From Lachnospiraceae bacterium (GTDB lineage Bacteria; Bacillota; Clostridia; Lachnospirales; Lachnospiraceae), in contig JAGAJL010000012.1 in NCBI GenBank assembly GCA_017626095.1, positions 296,932 to 360,931 of the forward strand: a stretch of 64,000 nucleotides of DNA, in the 5' to 3' direction. A model generated the notes under the pieces. The model worked only from the letters and a program-made list of their open reading frames with translations, had not been told where the DNA came from and searched no databases. Position numbers and translations under genes: made by a program. Below are positions 32,997 through 42,040 of the stretch, one piece after another (position 1 is the stretch's first letter; the number at the start of each line of letters is the position of its first letter).

Positions 32997-35588
32997 TTGG
33001 AAATACAGATTTCAGTCCGTGCGTTTGTTGAATTTTTGATGCGCAGCGGTGATATTGACAATCGAAGAAGTGTCGGAAGTGAAGATGCGATGGCTGAAGG
33101 CGCACGTATTCATCGTATGATCCAGCGCAGGATGGGAGGAGAGTATCATGCAGAAGTGTCACTTTCCCATACTGTGCAGCTTGCTGATTATGCCATTTTA
33201 ATTGAGGGGCGTGCAGATGGAATAATAGATCGCCAAAACGGGGATATGGTTGTAGTTGATGAAATAAAATCTACATATCGGGAATTGAAAAGGATTAAAG
33301 GACCGGAGCCGGTTCATCTTGCCCAGGCACAGTGTTATGCCTATATTTATGCACTACAGAATAAATTGACGCAGATTGGCGTCCGTATGACCTACTGCAA
33401 CATTGAGACTGAGGAAATCAAGTATTTTCATGAAAATTATTCGTTTGTCCAGCTGGAAAAGTGGTTTCTTCATATGATTGATTTGTATCGGAAATGGTCT
33501 GATTTTGAATATGAATGGAAATTAAAATGCCGGGAAAGCATCCGTGAGCTGTCATTCCCGTTTGAATATCGCACAGGACAAAAGCAACTGGTCGGTTATG
33601 TGTATCAGACCATCAATGAGCACAAAAAACTGTTTATAGAAGCACCGACGGGAGTTGGTAAGACGATTTCTACGATTTATCCTTCTGTGAAAGCGGTGGG
33701 AGAAGGGAAAGCGGAAAAAATATTTTATCTGACGGCAAAAACCATTACAGGAAGTGTAGCCAGAGAAACGTTTGCGCTGTTGCGAGAACAGGGCTTTTGT
33801 TTTAAAACAGTCACCATTACGGCAAAAGAAAAAATGTGTCCGCTTGAGGAATGTGTATGCAATCCATTAGCCTGCCCTTATGCAAAGGGGCATTATGACC
33901 GCATCAATGATGCTGTTTATGATCTGCTGACAAAAGAAGATGAATTTGACAGAGAGACCATCTTGGAATATGCGTTGCTGCATGAAGTCTGTCCCTTTGA
34001 GATGTGTCTTGATATGAGTTTATTTTCGGATGGTATTATTTGCGATTACAACTATTTATTTGATCCGTATGCCTATTTAAGGCGCTTTTTTGCAGAAGGA
34101 CTGGGCGGTTTGTATCTGTTTTTGATTGATGAAGCACATAATCTCGTGGAACGGGGCAGAAATATGTATTCTGCAGTTTTGGTAAAAGAGGATTTTCTGC
34201 GTTTTTGCGCAGATGTTAAAGAAATATCGCCGTATATTGCCAGGTTATCCGAAAAGTGTAATAAGGAAATGCTGGCTTTGAAAAAAGAGTGTGAGCATTA
34301 CAAGGTTCTGTCCGGATGCGCGAAGTTTATCAATGCGTGTAATAAACTGCATGGTGCCATTAATCAATATTTAGAAGATCATGATGAAAGTCCGATCAGG
34401 CAGATTTTATTAGATTTCTATTTTGAAATCGGCCGTTTTTTAGATACTTATGATCGAATGAATGCGGAACACTATGTGACCTATACCGGTTATGATGAAG
34501 AAGATCGTTTCTTTATTAAAGAGTTTTGTGTGGATCCGTCTGAAGAGTTGAAAAAATGTATGGATAAAGGTGTAGCTTCTGTGTTATTTTCGGCTACCTT
34601 TTTGCCAATTCAATATTACAAAAGCCTGTTAGGTGGTAAAGACGGCGATTATGAGGTGTATGCAAAGAGTACGTTTTCGCCGGATCGACAGATACAACTG
34701 ATTGGACGGGAAGTGACCAGCAAATACACTAGACGGAATGAAACGGAATATGAAAATATTGCAAGATATATTCATGCGGTGATTGATGCAAAAGATGGTA
34801 ATTATATGGTGTTTTTTCCGTCCCATGCTTTTTTGGAGCATGTCTATGATGCTTTTATGAATTTATACGGACAAGAAGAGCATGTGAGAATCTTACGGCA
34901 GAAGTCCCGGATGAGTGAAGTGGAGAGAGAGGATTTCCTGAAATTTTTTTCTTATAGCGAGCCGCCTGACTTTGAGGGGAAAATCGATATGGAAATCGCT
35001 TTTGAAGAAGAGGCTGAAAAAAGCGCCGAAAATGCCGGAAATTCAAGTTTTTTTGAGCAGATTTCTATGCAAATTGAAAATGAAAATGACAATATGGGAG
35101 ACGAAAAGGTACAAATCATTGAAAAAACTCTCTCATATGAGCATACAGAGATAAATTTTTCCGGTAATAAAACCGATTGTGAACCGTTTTTGGAAGACAC
35201 GTCAAAAGTGCTTTTAGGGTTTTGCGTCCAGGGAGGTATTTTTTCAGAGGGAATTGATTTGAAACACGATTCGTTGATTGGGGCGATTGTCGTTGGAACC
35301 GGATTGCCGCAGGTGGGACCGGAACGGGAGATTTTAAAGCAACATTTTGACAGCATGGGACAGGATGGTTTTGATTATGCTTACAAATATCCCGGTATGA
35401 ACAAGGTGCTACAGGCTGCCGGTCGTGTCATCCGAACCAAAGACGATGCCGGGATTATTGCACTCTTGGATGAACGTTTTTTACAGGCAGGTTATAAAAA
35501 AATGTTTCCGGCAGAATGGAAACATGTGAAATCGGTTGGAATTTCCGAGATGTATCTCTATGCAAAGTCCTTTTGGGAAGAACTGTAG
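32997..35588 (+). CDS. PD-(D/E)XK nuclease-DinG/XPD-like helicase fusion
   Basis: 863 residues from TTG 32997, chosen because AAAGGA lies 9 nt upstream and the protein then begins with EIQISVRAFVEFLMRSGDID. Residues 1-180: a Cas4/RecB-like nuclease core (EGRADGIID...VVVDEIKST). Then an SF2 iron-sulfur helicase: APTGVGKTISTIYP (Walker A), four cysteines in MCPLEECVCNPLACPYAKG and CPFEMC, LIDEAHNLVERG (DEAH), and C-terminal QAAGRVIRTKDD (motif VI). An acidic insertion of about 80 residues (654-735) interrupts the second RecA domain before GGIFSEGIDL. Probable role: DNA repair. Single-gene unit with its own terminator. Confidence 0.85.
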   Translation: MEIQISVRAFVEFLMRSGDIDNRRSVGSEDAMAEGARIHRMIQRRMGGEYHAEVSLSHTVQLADYAILIEGRADGIIDRQNGDMVVVDEIKSTYRELKRIKGPEPVHLAQAQCYAYIYALQNKLTQIGVRMTYCNIETEEIKYFHENYSFVQLEKWFLHMIDLYRKWSDFEYEWKLKCRESIRELSFPFEYRTGQKQLVGYVYQTINEHKKLFIEAPTGVGKTISTIYPSVKAVGEGKAEKIFYLTAKTITGSVARETFALLREQGFCFKTVTITAKEKMCPLEECVCNPLACPYAKGHYDRINDAVYDLLTKEDEFDRETILEYALLHEVCPFEMCLDMSLFSDGIICDYNYLFDPYAYLRRFFAEGLGGLYLFLIDEAHNLVERGRNMYSAVLVKEDFLRFCADVKEISPYIARLSEKCNKEMLALKKECEHYKVLSGCAKFINACNKLHGAINQYLEDHDESPIRQILLDFYFEIGRFLDTYDRMNAEHYVTYTGYDEEDRFFIKEFCVDPSEELKKCMDKGVASVLFSATFLPIQYYKSLLGGKDGDYEVYAKSTFSPDRQIQLIGREVTSKYTRRNETEYENIARYIHAVIDAKDGNYMVFFPSHAFLEHVYDAFMNLYGQEEHVRILRQKSRMSEVEREDFLKFFSYSEPPDFEGKIDMEIAFEEEAEKSAENAGNSSFFEQISMQIENENDNMGDEKVQIIEKTLSYEHTEINFSGNKTDCEPFLEDTSKVLLGFCVQGGIFSEGIDLKHDSLIGAIVVGTGLPQVGPEREILKQHFDSMGQDGFDYAYKYPGMNKVLQAAGRVIRTKDDAGIIALLDERFLQAGYKKMFPAEWKHVKSVGISEMYLYAKSFWEEL

Positions 35589-35614
35589 TTTGAGTTATAT
35601 ATATTGTGCAGATA

Positions 35615-35642
35615 AAATAACGGCCATACGGTCGTTATTTTT
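35615..35642 (+). terminator. Terminator of the nuclease-helicase gene
   Basis: AAATAACGGCC, ATAC, GGTCGTTATTTTT. Confidence 0.85.
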
Positions 35643-36134
35643 ATGCTTTCTTTTTGGATTTGTGTTGGCGGTATTTACCAATAAAAAGATGCAAATCGGT
35701 CATCTTTACAAAAAAAGGGGTGTTATGATAAACAAAATTATCCACAAATAATACAAAAAACGATATATAACACGCGATATGGTTTACATAAAGTACGACA
35801 CAGAAAAATGACGATAAAGAATAAAAAAGGAATTAATAAGGCGAAAAATGAATGAATATGACAAAAAACTTGCAAGATTAATACGAAAATGTGTCTGAAA
35901 AAAACTAAAATTGAAATGTGCATAAGTATGTGTAAAATGTGGATTTATGGAAAAATAAATAATGTTATGCAATATTTTTGCAAGTTTTCTCCCAGATTGA
36001 TTTGCAAGTTTTTATTCTCATAGTTCAAAATAAATAACATGATGTAATTGATTTATGTAAATCTAATGAGTGATTGAGAAAAATACACGTGTTTTTACAA
36101 ATGTTTTCACAACTAGTGTTTTTCAAATGCTTAA
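35643..36134. other. AT-rich intergenic stretch with DnaA-box-like sites
   Basis: About 490 bases without a credible gene. It contains one perfect DnaA box TTATCCACA (35738-35746), TGTGCATAA (35917-35925, minus-strand TTATGCACA) and a weaker TGTGGATTT (35938-35946). A fragment like the R1 3' end (TTTTTGGATTTGTGTT) lies near 35652. Nothing else is recognised. Confidence 0.4.
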
Positions 36135-36214
36135 GCATGCCGCTGAGAAAGACACGAAACCTCGTAAAAGCCGGCGGACAAAGATATATAATGGGAACAC
36201 AAATCCGAAAAGGG
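36135..36214 (+). repeat. R1 tail repeat, copy E
   Basis: GCATGCCGCTGAGAAAGACA, CGAAACCTCGTAAAAGCCGG, CGGACAAAGATATATAATGG, GAACACAAATCCGAAAAGGG: the most complete tail, with no terminator hairpin before it. It stands 200 bases upstream of the GH13 gene. Confidence 0.85.
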
Positions 36215-36414
36215 AAAAATAATTTAAAGAATCATGATAGTTGTCAGAAATGAGCGTTTAAGTGCGAATAAACTTATAGATATTGTAATGTTGATTTTTT
36301 CGGGATTTGACCCCCGCAGATTTTTTGAGGATTTGCCCCATATCATATTTCTTATCTTGTATGTATGTGGTACAATTAACACAAAATATTGTGATGACAG
36401 CAGGAGGATGCGTT

Positions 36415-37728
36415 ATGTGGGCATATGAAAGTGTATTTTATCAAATTTATCCTTTGGGATTTTGTGGGGCTCCCTTTGAAAATGACGGGGTGGAAACTTC
36501 CAGAATATTGAAAGTGATTGAGTGGATTCCGCATATCAAAAAGGTTGGAGCAAATGCTATTTATTTTTCGCCTGTGTTTGAATCGGATACACATGGATAC
36601 AATACAAGAGATTATACGAAAATCGATTGTCGTCTGGGCAATAATGCGGATTTTAAAAAAGTTTGTGATGCATTGCACAAAGAGGGGATTAAAGTTGTTT
36701 TGGACGGCGTTTTCAACCATGTCGGTCGTGGCTTCTGGGCTTTTCAGGATGTGCTGAAAAATAGGGAGAATTCTCCCTATAAAGATTGGTTTTACCGAAT
36801 TGATTTTGGCGGCAATTCCAATTATAACGATGGGTTATGGTATGAAGGCTGGGAAGGAAACTATGATCTGGTAAAGTTAAATCTTCGGAATGATGCTGTA
36901 AAAAATCATATTACGGAGTGTGTGAAAGGCTGGATTGATGAATTTGACATTGATGGTCTGCGCCTGGATGTGGCATATTGTCTGGACCATGATTTTGTCA
37001 GACATCTGCGTTGGTTTTGTGACCAGCAAAAACCGGAGTTCTTTCTTTTAGGTGAAATGCTTCATGGAGATTACAATCAGATGGTCAACGATTCCATGCT
37101 GCACTCTGCAACTAATTATGAATGTTATAAAGGGCTGTTTTCCAGTTTCAACAGCATGAATATGTTTGAAATCAATCATTCTCTGCTTCGACAGTTTGGT
37201 CCGGAAGATTGGACGTTATACAAAGGAAAGCATTTGTTATCTTTTGTGGACAATCATGATGTGACAAGAATTGCAAGTAATTTGACAAACGAGGCACATC
37301 TTCCGTTGATTTATGCTCTGATGTTTGGAATGCCGGGAATTCCCTGCGTATATTATGGAAGTGAATGGGGAGCTAAAGCGCACAAAAACGAAGGGGATCC
37401 TGCTTTGCGTGCATGCTTTGAAAAACCGGAATACAATGAATTGACAGATTGGATTCATAAACTGAGTGAGGCAAAAAAGGCTAGCAAGGCTTTGAATTAC
37501 GGTGATTTCAGATCCGTTGTTCTGACCAATAAACAGTGTATTTTTGAAAGAAAATGTGAAGATGAACGTGTGTTGGTTGCAATTAATGCAGATGGAGAAA
37601 GTTACACCGCCCATTTTGATGCCGGATGCGGAACCGCAGTTGATCTGATAACAGGAAATGCCCATGATTTTGGAGGAGGAAGCGAACTTCCGGCATATAG
37701 TGCGGCATTTTGGAAAATGGAAAAGTAA
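36415..37728 (+). CDS. GH13 alpha-amylase family glycosidase
   Basis: 437 residues from ATG 36415 (CAGGAGG 7 nt upstream). There is no signal peptide, so it is cytosolic. Conserved regions of the (beta/alpha)8 barrel: DGVFNHVG (region I), GLRLDVAYCL (nucleophile Asp185), FLLGEMLHG (acid Glu214), SFVDNHDVTRI (Asp282). The barrel begins SVFYQIYPLGFCGAP and a short beta domain closes the protein. It probably hydrolyses malto-oligosaccharides taken up from starch; exact specificity cannot be read. It is not linked to transporter genes for sugars. Confidence 0.9.
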   Translation: MWAYESVFYQIYPLGFCGAPFENDGVETSRILKVIEWIPHIKKVGANAIYFSPVFESDTHGYNTRDYTKIDCRLGNNADFKKVCDALHKEGIKVVLDGVFNHVGRGFWAFQDVLKNRENSPYKDWFYRIDFGGNSNYNDGLWYEGWEGNYDLVKLNLRNDAVKNHITECVKGWIDEFDIDGLRLDVAYCLDHDFVRHLRWFCDQQKPEFFLLGEMLHGDYNQMVNDSMLHSATNYECYKGLFSSFNSMNMFEINHSLLRQFGPEDWTLYKGKHLLSFVDNHDVTRIASNLTNEAHLPLIYALMFGMPGIPCVYYGSEWGAKAHKNEGDPALRACFEKPEYNELTDWIHKLSEAKKASKALNYGDFRSVVLTNKQCIFERKCEDERVLVAINADGESYTAHFDAGCGTAVDLITGNAHDFGGGSELPAYSAAFWKMEK

Positions 37729-37763
37729 TTTTAAACAAATATTAAGAAAGTGTTTACATTGTG

Positions 37764-37792
37764 TTGACACATCTTAGCTGTGAATGTACCAT
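37764..37792 (+). promoter_or_regulatory. Promoter of the ABC exporter operon
   Basis: TTGACA, 17 nt, TACCAT, about 140 nt before the first gene. Confidence 0.6.
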
Positions 37793-37934
37793 CATATATT
37801 ATGATATGAAATTATTTTCTTTTTATTATTGTGTTTCAGAAAAATTCTAATGTTTTATCGCTGATGCCAAATAGTAGGATTTTTTGGAAACACAATTGAA
37901 AAAAGGAAAGAAAAACAGAGGGAAAAGAAAATCT

Positions 37935-38654
37935 ATGGCGGAGAAAAAGCCTGTAATCAGGGTAAAAGATTTATATAAGGTATATAAAGTGGGCGACACA
38001 AAAGTCAGGGCGTTAAACGGTGTGAGTTTTGATATTTACCGTGGAGAGTTCTGTGCGATTGTGGGTGCATCCGGATCCGGTAAGTCTACATTATTAAATA
38101 TGCTGGCAGGACTGGAAAAGCCGACGAAGGGTGAGATTGTGATTGCCGGTGAACATATGGAAACAAAGAGCGAAAATGCTTTGGTTGCATTCAGACGTAA
38201 TCATATCGGTTTTATTTTCCAGTCGTTTAACCTTTTGCCTACCATGACGGCCGTGGAAAATATCGCCTTACCTCTGACCTTTCAGGGAATGGATAAGGAA
38301 AAGAGGACAAAGCTTGCGAAGCAGGCGATAAAAATGGTGGGACTTCAAAAGTATAGCCGTCACAAACCGACACAGATGTCAGGAGGACAGCAGCAACGAA
38401 TCGGTGTTGCCCGCGCGCTTGTTGTAAATCCGGAAATTATTTTTGCGGATGAGCCGACCGGAAATCTGGATTCGAAGACATCGGAGGAAATCATGGGGCT
38501 GATGCGAAAGGTTGTTGTGGAAAATAACCAGACATTGATTATGGTTACGCATGATAATCATCTGGCAGAATATGCAGACCGGATTTTTCATATTAAAGAT
38601 GGTAAGATTTTAAAAATTGAAGATAAAAGACTGAAGAGGCAAACCGGTACATAG
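37935..38654 (+). CDS. ABC transporter ATP-binding protein (MacB/LolD type)
   Basis: 239 residues from ATG 37935; in-frame TTG codons at 37884 and 37896 could add a basic extension, but the family begins near VIRVKDLYKVYKVGD. GASGSGKST (Walker A), MSGGQQQRIGVARAL (signature), EIIFADEPTGNLDS (Walker B) and MVTHD (H-loop) are all present. It belongs to the MacB/LolD group that powers mechanotransmission rather than classical transport. First gene of an operon with an extracellular partner and a MacB-like permease. Confidence 0.92.
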   Translation: MAEKKPVIRVKDLYKVYKVGDTKVRALNGVSFDIYRGEFCAIVGASGSGKSTLLNMLAGLEKPTKGEIVIAGEHMETKSENALVAFRRNHIGFIFQSFNLLPTMTAVENIALPLTFQGMDKEKRTKLAKQAIKMVGLQKYSRHKPTQMSGGQQQRIGVARALVVNPEIIFADEPTGNLDSKTSEEIMGLMRKVVVENNQTLIMVTHDNHLAEYADRIFHIKDGKILKIEDKRLKRQTGT

Positions 38655-38748
38655 AGATTTATATAGAAAAATGTCTTGAAAAAAGTATTGTAAAAGCAGA
38701 GATGTGTATATGAAATTATCGGATTATAAAGTAGAGGATAAAAGAAAC

Positions 38749-40371
38749 ATGAAAAAAGTTAAAAGAAGCTTGAATAAAATTAGAAAAAGCGTTACTATGC
38801 TGGCAATTACACTTTTTGTGATATGCGGAGCCTTCATAATACAGGGCGGGCAGACGGACGTGTTTGCAACTACGCTGAGTGATAATGACATGGAAGATGA
38901 TATTGATACAACTCCTATCAGCACCAGTGATTTTATCATGGTCGGTGGCGACTGGGTAACCCCTACTGCAGTTCATGGCAGAACGGTTAATGTTGTGCTT
39001 CCGGTTGTCAATATGTCGGTTACCAATCTGACCAATGTAATTGTGACACCGGTTATTGCTTCCGATACGAAAGAGTGGCCTTTTGAAATTCAGACAAGCG
39101 GTTATACGCAGACCATTCCGGATTTGCCCGGTAAAGGAAACGGACAAAATGATATGGATCGCCGCAGGGAGTTAACCTGGACATTCCAGACGAGAGAGGA
39201 TGTGTTAAACGGCTATTATAAAATTCCTTTTAATGTCATTTATTATAGTGGAACATCTTATGAAACCGTGACCATCACAACGTGGGTTAAGGCCATTGGT
39301 GCCCCGGGCAGTGGGCAGCTTTCCAACGGTGGTTCTGCTTTATCTACGCCTCGTGTAATAATCACGGGATTTGATACCGTGCCGAGTAAAGTTTATGCGG
39401 GAGATACCTTTACCCTGACCTTGCATTTAAAGAACACGTCAAAAAGAACGGCTGTTTCTAATATGCAGGTGGATTTATCGGCACCTTCAGCCGGAACAGA
39501 TACCGCGTCCACTTATGAAGCGTTTTTACCTACCAGCGGTTCCAATACTTTGTATGTCGAGCGGATTGGTGCGGATGCGACAGCAGATGTTTCGATTGAA
39601 ATGACGGCAAAAGCGGATTTGTCTCAAAAGCCGTATGCTATTGCAGTGAATATGGCCTATGAAGATTCGGATTATGCTGCATTTACAGCAAAAGCGGATG
39701 TGTCGATTCCGGTAAATCAGGATGCGCGTTTTGATATCAGTTCTATGGAAATCATGCCGACAGATATCCCGGTGGGCGGACAGAGCAATGTGATGTTCAG
39801 TATTTATAATACAGGGAAAACGACGCTTTATAACGTTCAGGTAAAATTTGAAGGAGATTCGATTTCCGGTGGCAGTTGCTTTATCGGAAAAATTGATCCG
39901 GGCGGAACAGGTAATGTGGACGCCATGGTAGAGGGTGTTGCGGCAACTGCGGATGATGGTATGGTAAAAGCCGTTATTACATATGAAGATGAATCCGGAA
40001 ATGCTTTTACGCATGAAGAAATGTTTACATTATATGTATACGAAGAAAGCGTTGATGAGGAAATGATGTATGATGATTCATATTATATGGAAGAAGAAGG
40101 CGGAAAGTCACATACGGGGCTGGTTGTCGGTATCGTTATAATCCTTATCATTGCTGCAATGATAACAACCGTTATCTTGATAAAGAGGCGAAAAAGAAAA
40201 AAAGAGCAGCAGGAATTAGAAGAGGAACTTCTGGATGATGACAGTGCATTGAAGGATGCGACAGATAATGCTGCAGATATTACAGATGAGAGCACTCTGC
40301 CTCAGGAGCAAAAAGTAGATTCTAAAATACAAGAGGTTGAGACAAAAACGGATTCAGAGTCGGAAGAATAA
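38749..40371 (+). CDS. Secreted, membrane-anchored partner of the ABC exporter (COG1361-like)
   Basis: 540 residues from ATG 38749 (AGAGGA 10 nt upstream; start codons at 38704 and 38710 lack a good site). Signal peptide KSVTMLAITLFVICGAFII, then about 420 extracellular residues in repeated Ig/CARDB-like beta domains (VNVVLPVVNMSVTNLTNVIV, DTFTLTLHLKNTSKRTAVSN, GQSNVMFSIYNTGKTTLYNV). It ends with a membrane helix (LVVGIVIILIIAAMITTVIL), a basic stop and an acidic cytosolic tail. The layout fits S-layer-domain proteins found with MacB-type ABC genes. Role in export or envelope sensing is inferred. Confidence 0.8.
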   Translation: MKKVKRSLNKIRKSVTMLAITLFVICGAFIIQGGQTDVFATTLSDNDMEDDIDTTPISTSDFIMVGGDWVTPTAVHGRTVNVVLPVVNMSVTNLTNVIVTPVIASDTKEWPFEIQTSGYTQTIPDLPGKGNGQNDMDRRRELTWTFQTREDVLNGYYKIPFNVIYYSGTSYETVTITTWVKAIGAPGSGQLSNGGSALSTPRVIITGFDTVPSKVYAGDTFTLTLHLKNTSKRTAVSNMQVDLSAPSAGTDTASTYEAFLPTSGSNTLYVERIGADATADVSIEMTAKADLSQKPYAIAVNMAYEDSDYAAFTAKADVSIPVNQDARFDISSMEIMPTDIPVGGQSNVMFSIYNTGKTTLYNVQVKFEGDSISGGSCFIGKIDPGGTGNVDAMVEGVAATADDGMVKAVITYEDESGNAFTHEEMFTLYVYEESVDEEMMYDDSYYMEEEGGKSHTGLVVGIVIILIIAAMITTVILIKRRKRKKEQQELEEELLDDDSALKDATDNAADITDESTLPQEQKVDSKIQEVETKTDSESEE

Positions 40372-40394
40372 GAGCCGGTTATAGGAGAAGCAGT

Positions 40395-41777
40395 ATGAAG
40401 TTTCGAGATTTATTACGGCTTAGTACAAGCAATTTGTTTAAAAGAAAATTAAGAACCGTTCTAACGGTACTGGGTGTTACCATCGGTGTGGCTTCGATTG
40501 TAGTCATGGTTTCTCTGGGGCTGGGGCTGAGCCGGTCGGTAACAGAAGAAATGTCGAATTACGGAAGTCTGACCAGTGTGGACGTTAGGGACGCGTCAAG
40601 TGGCTATTATTATATGGGAGAAGATTCTCAGGATGTTGATGAAAATAAGCACCTGGATGATGACGCCATTGAAGAATTGAAGGCGTTACCCAACGTTGTT
40701 GATGTGATTCCCATGCTTTCTATAGATGTTATGATTAAGAGCGGTGCGTATGAAGGAAATTATATCACTTTGTATGGCGTACCTGACGGATATCTGGAAA
40801 GCCAGAATGTGGAGCTTGCATCCGGAACCTACCCGTCTGAAAATGGCGGCGTGCCAAGTATTTTGTATGGCAATATGATTCTTTCCCAGATGTATAACGA
40901 AAAGACTCAGAGCGGATACTGGTATGACGGAGTGCTGGCTGATGTGGATCTTATGAATGATCCGATTACTTTTATTTTGGACCAGGATGCCTATTGGCAG
41001 TATCAGTCAGGCGTAACCGGAGAGGATGGAACGGTACCGCAAATGCCGAAAAAGCATTTATTTGAAACCAGTGGTGTTATTGCAGGTGGTCCGGATGAGT
41101 ATAGTTCCTATAGTTACTATATGTATTGCAATATTGATGATTTGAAAGCCGTTTTAAAGAGGGATTTTAAAAATAAAGTTATCCCCGGACAGCCTACTAC
41201 AAAAAGCGGTAAACCTTATAAACAGCTGTATTATAGTCAGTTAAAAGTTATGACGGATACCATGGATCATGTATCGGACCTGCAGAAAGAAATCAGCAGT
41301 ATGGGCTACAATGCTTCCAGTGATGCGGAGTGGATTTCGCAGCAGCAAAAAACCATGGGCTATATCCAGCTTGTGCTCGGAGGCATTGGTGCGGTTTCTT
41401 TGTTAGTTGCGGCTATCGGCATTGCCAATACCATGATGATGTCCATTTATGAGAGAACGAAAGAAATCGGTATCATGAAAGTGCTTGGATGCGATATGCG
41501 TAATATTCAGGGAATGTTTCTGATAGAAGCCGGTTTTATCGGTTTGATTGGCGGAATTACCGGACTTGCCATCAGTTATGGGTTATCAGTGACTGTTAAT
41601 TTTCTGGTTGCCAATATGGCCGGTGATATGGGAATTAGCGGCGGTATTTCTTATATTCCTTTGTGGCTGGCGCTTATGTCTTTGGTTTTTGCGGTTTTTG
41701 TGGGAATGTTAGCAGGTTTCTTCCCTTCTCTTCGCGCAATGAAACTCAGCCCTCTTGCGGCAATTCGAAATGAATAA
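40395..41777 (+). CDS. ABC transporter permease (MacB/FtsX type)
   Basis: 460 residues. It begins MKFRDLLRLSTSNLFKRKLR with a first membrane helix (VLTVLGVTIGVASIVVMVSL). A large extracellular domain (about 50-320) and three C-terminal helices follow (LVLGGIGAVSLLVAAIGIAN; MFLIEAGFIGLIGGITGL; LWLALMSLVFAVFVGMLAGF). The coupling segment YERTKEIGIMKVLGC is the FtsX/MacB hallmark. GGAGAAG upstream. Last gene of the three-gene exporter operon; substrate unknown. Confidence 0.92.
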   Translation: MKFRDLLRLSTSNLFKRKLRTVLTVLGVTIGVASIVVMVSLGLGLSRSVTEEMSNYGSLTSVDVRDASSGYYYMGEDSQDVDENKHLDDDAIEELKALPNVVDVIPMLSIDVMIKSGAYEGNYITLYGVPDGYLESQNVELASGTYPSENGGVPSILYGNMILSQMYNEKTQSGYWYDGVLADVDLMNDPITFILDQDAYWQYQSGVTGEDGTVPQMPKKHLFETSGVIAGGPDEYSSYSYYMYCNIDDLKAVLKRDFKNKVIPGQPTTKSGKPYKQLYYSQLKVMTDTMDHVSDLQKEISSMGYNASSDAEWISQQQKTMGYIQLVLGGIGAVSLLVAAIGIANTMMMSIYERTKEIGIMKVLGCDMRNIQGMFLIEAGFIGLIGGITGLAISYGLSVTVNFLVANMAGDMGISGGISYIPLWLALMSLVFAVFVGMLAGFFPSLRAMKLSPLAAIRNE

Positions 41778-41808
41778 ACTAATCCGGCAGTTTGACTATT
41801 TGCCTTTT

Positions 41809-41895
41809 TGTTCGCTTATGCCGCTAAGATAGGTGCAAAACCTCGTAAAATCCGGCGGGTAAAGATATATATTGGGAACACTAATCAGAAAAGTG
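41809..41895 (+). repeat. R1 tail repeat, copy F
   Basis: TGTTCGCTTATGCCGCTAAG, AAAACCTCGTAAAATCCGGC, GGGTAAAGATATATATTGGG, AACACTAATCAGAAAAG. It follows the ABC permease after a short GGCA...TGCC stem and T5 (41786-41809), which may be the terminator. Confidence 0.8.
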
Positions 41896-42040
41896 ATAAA
41901 ATAATTTGCAAATTTGTAGTTTTTTTATAGAACATTTTCAGTCTTTATGGTATACTTTATTTAGTATTTCGGTATTGTTTTTCGTTACAAAAATCAGAGA
42001 TACCGGGGGATACAAATATTGGATATAGGGGCGAAGAAAA

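Noticed and set aside
35643-36134. Chromosomal replication origin
   Set aside because: No dnaA, dnaN, gyrase or rpmH genes are near and only one perfect DnaA box is present.
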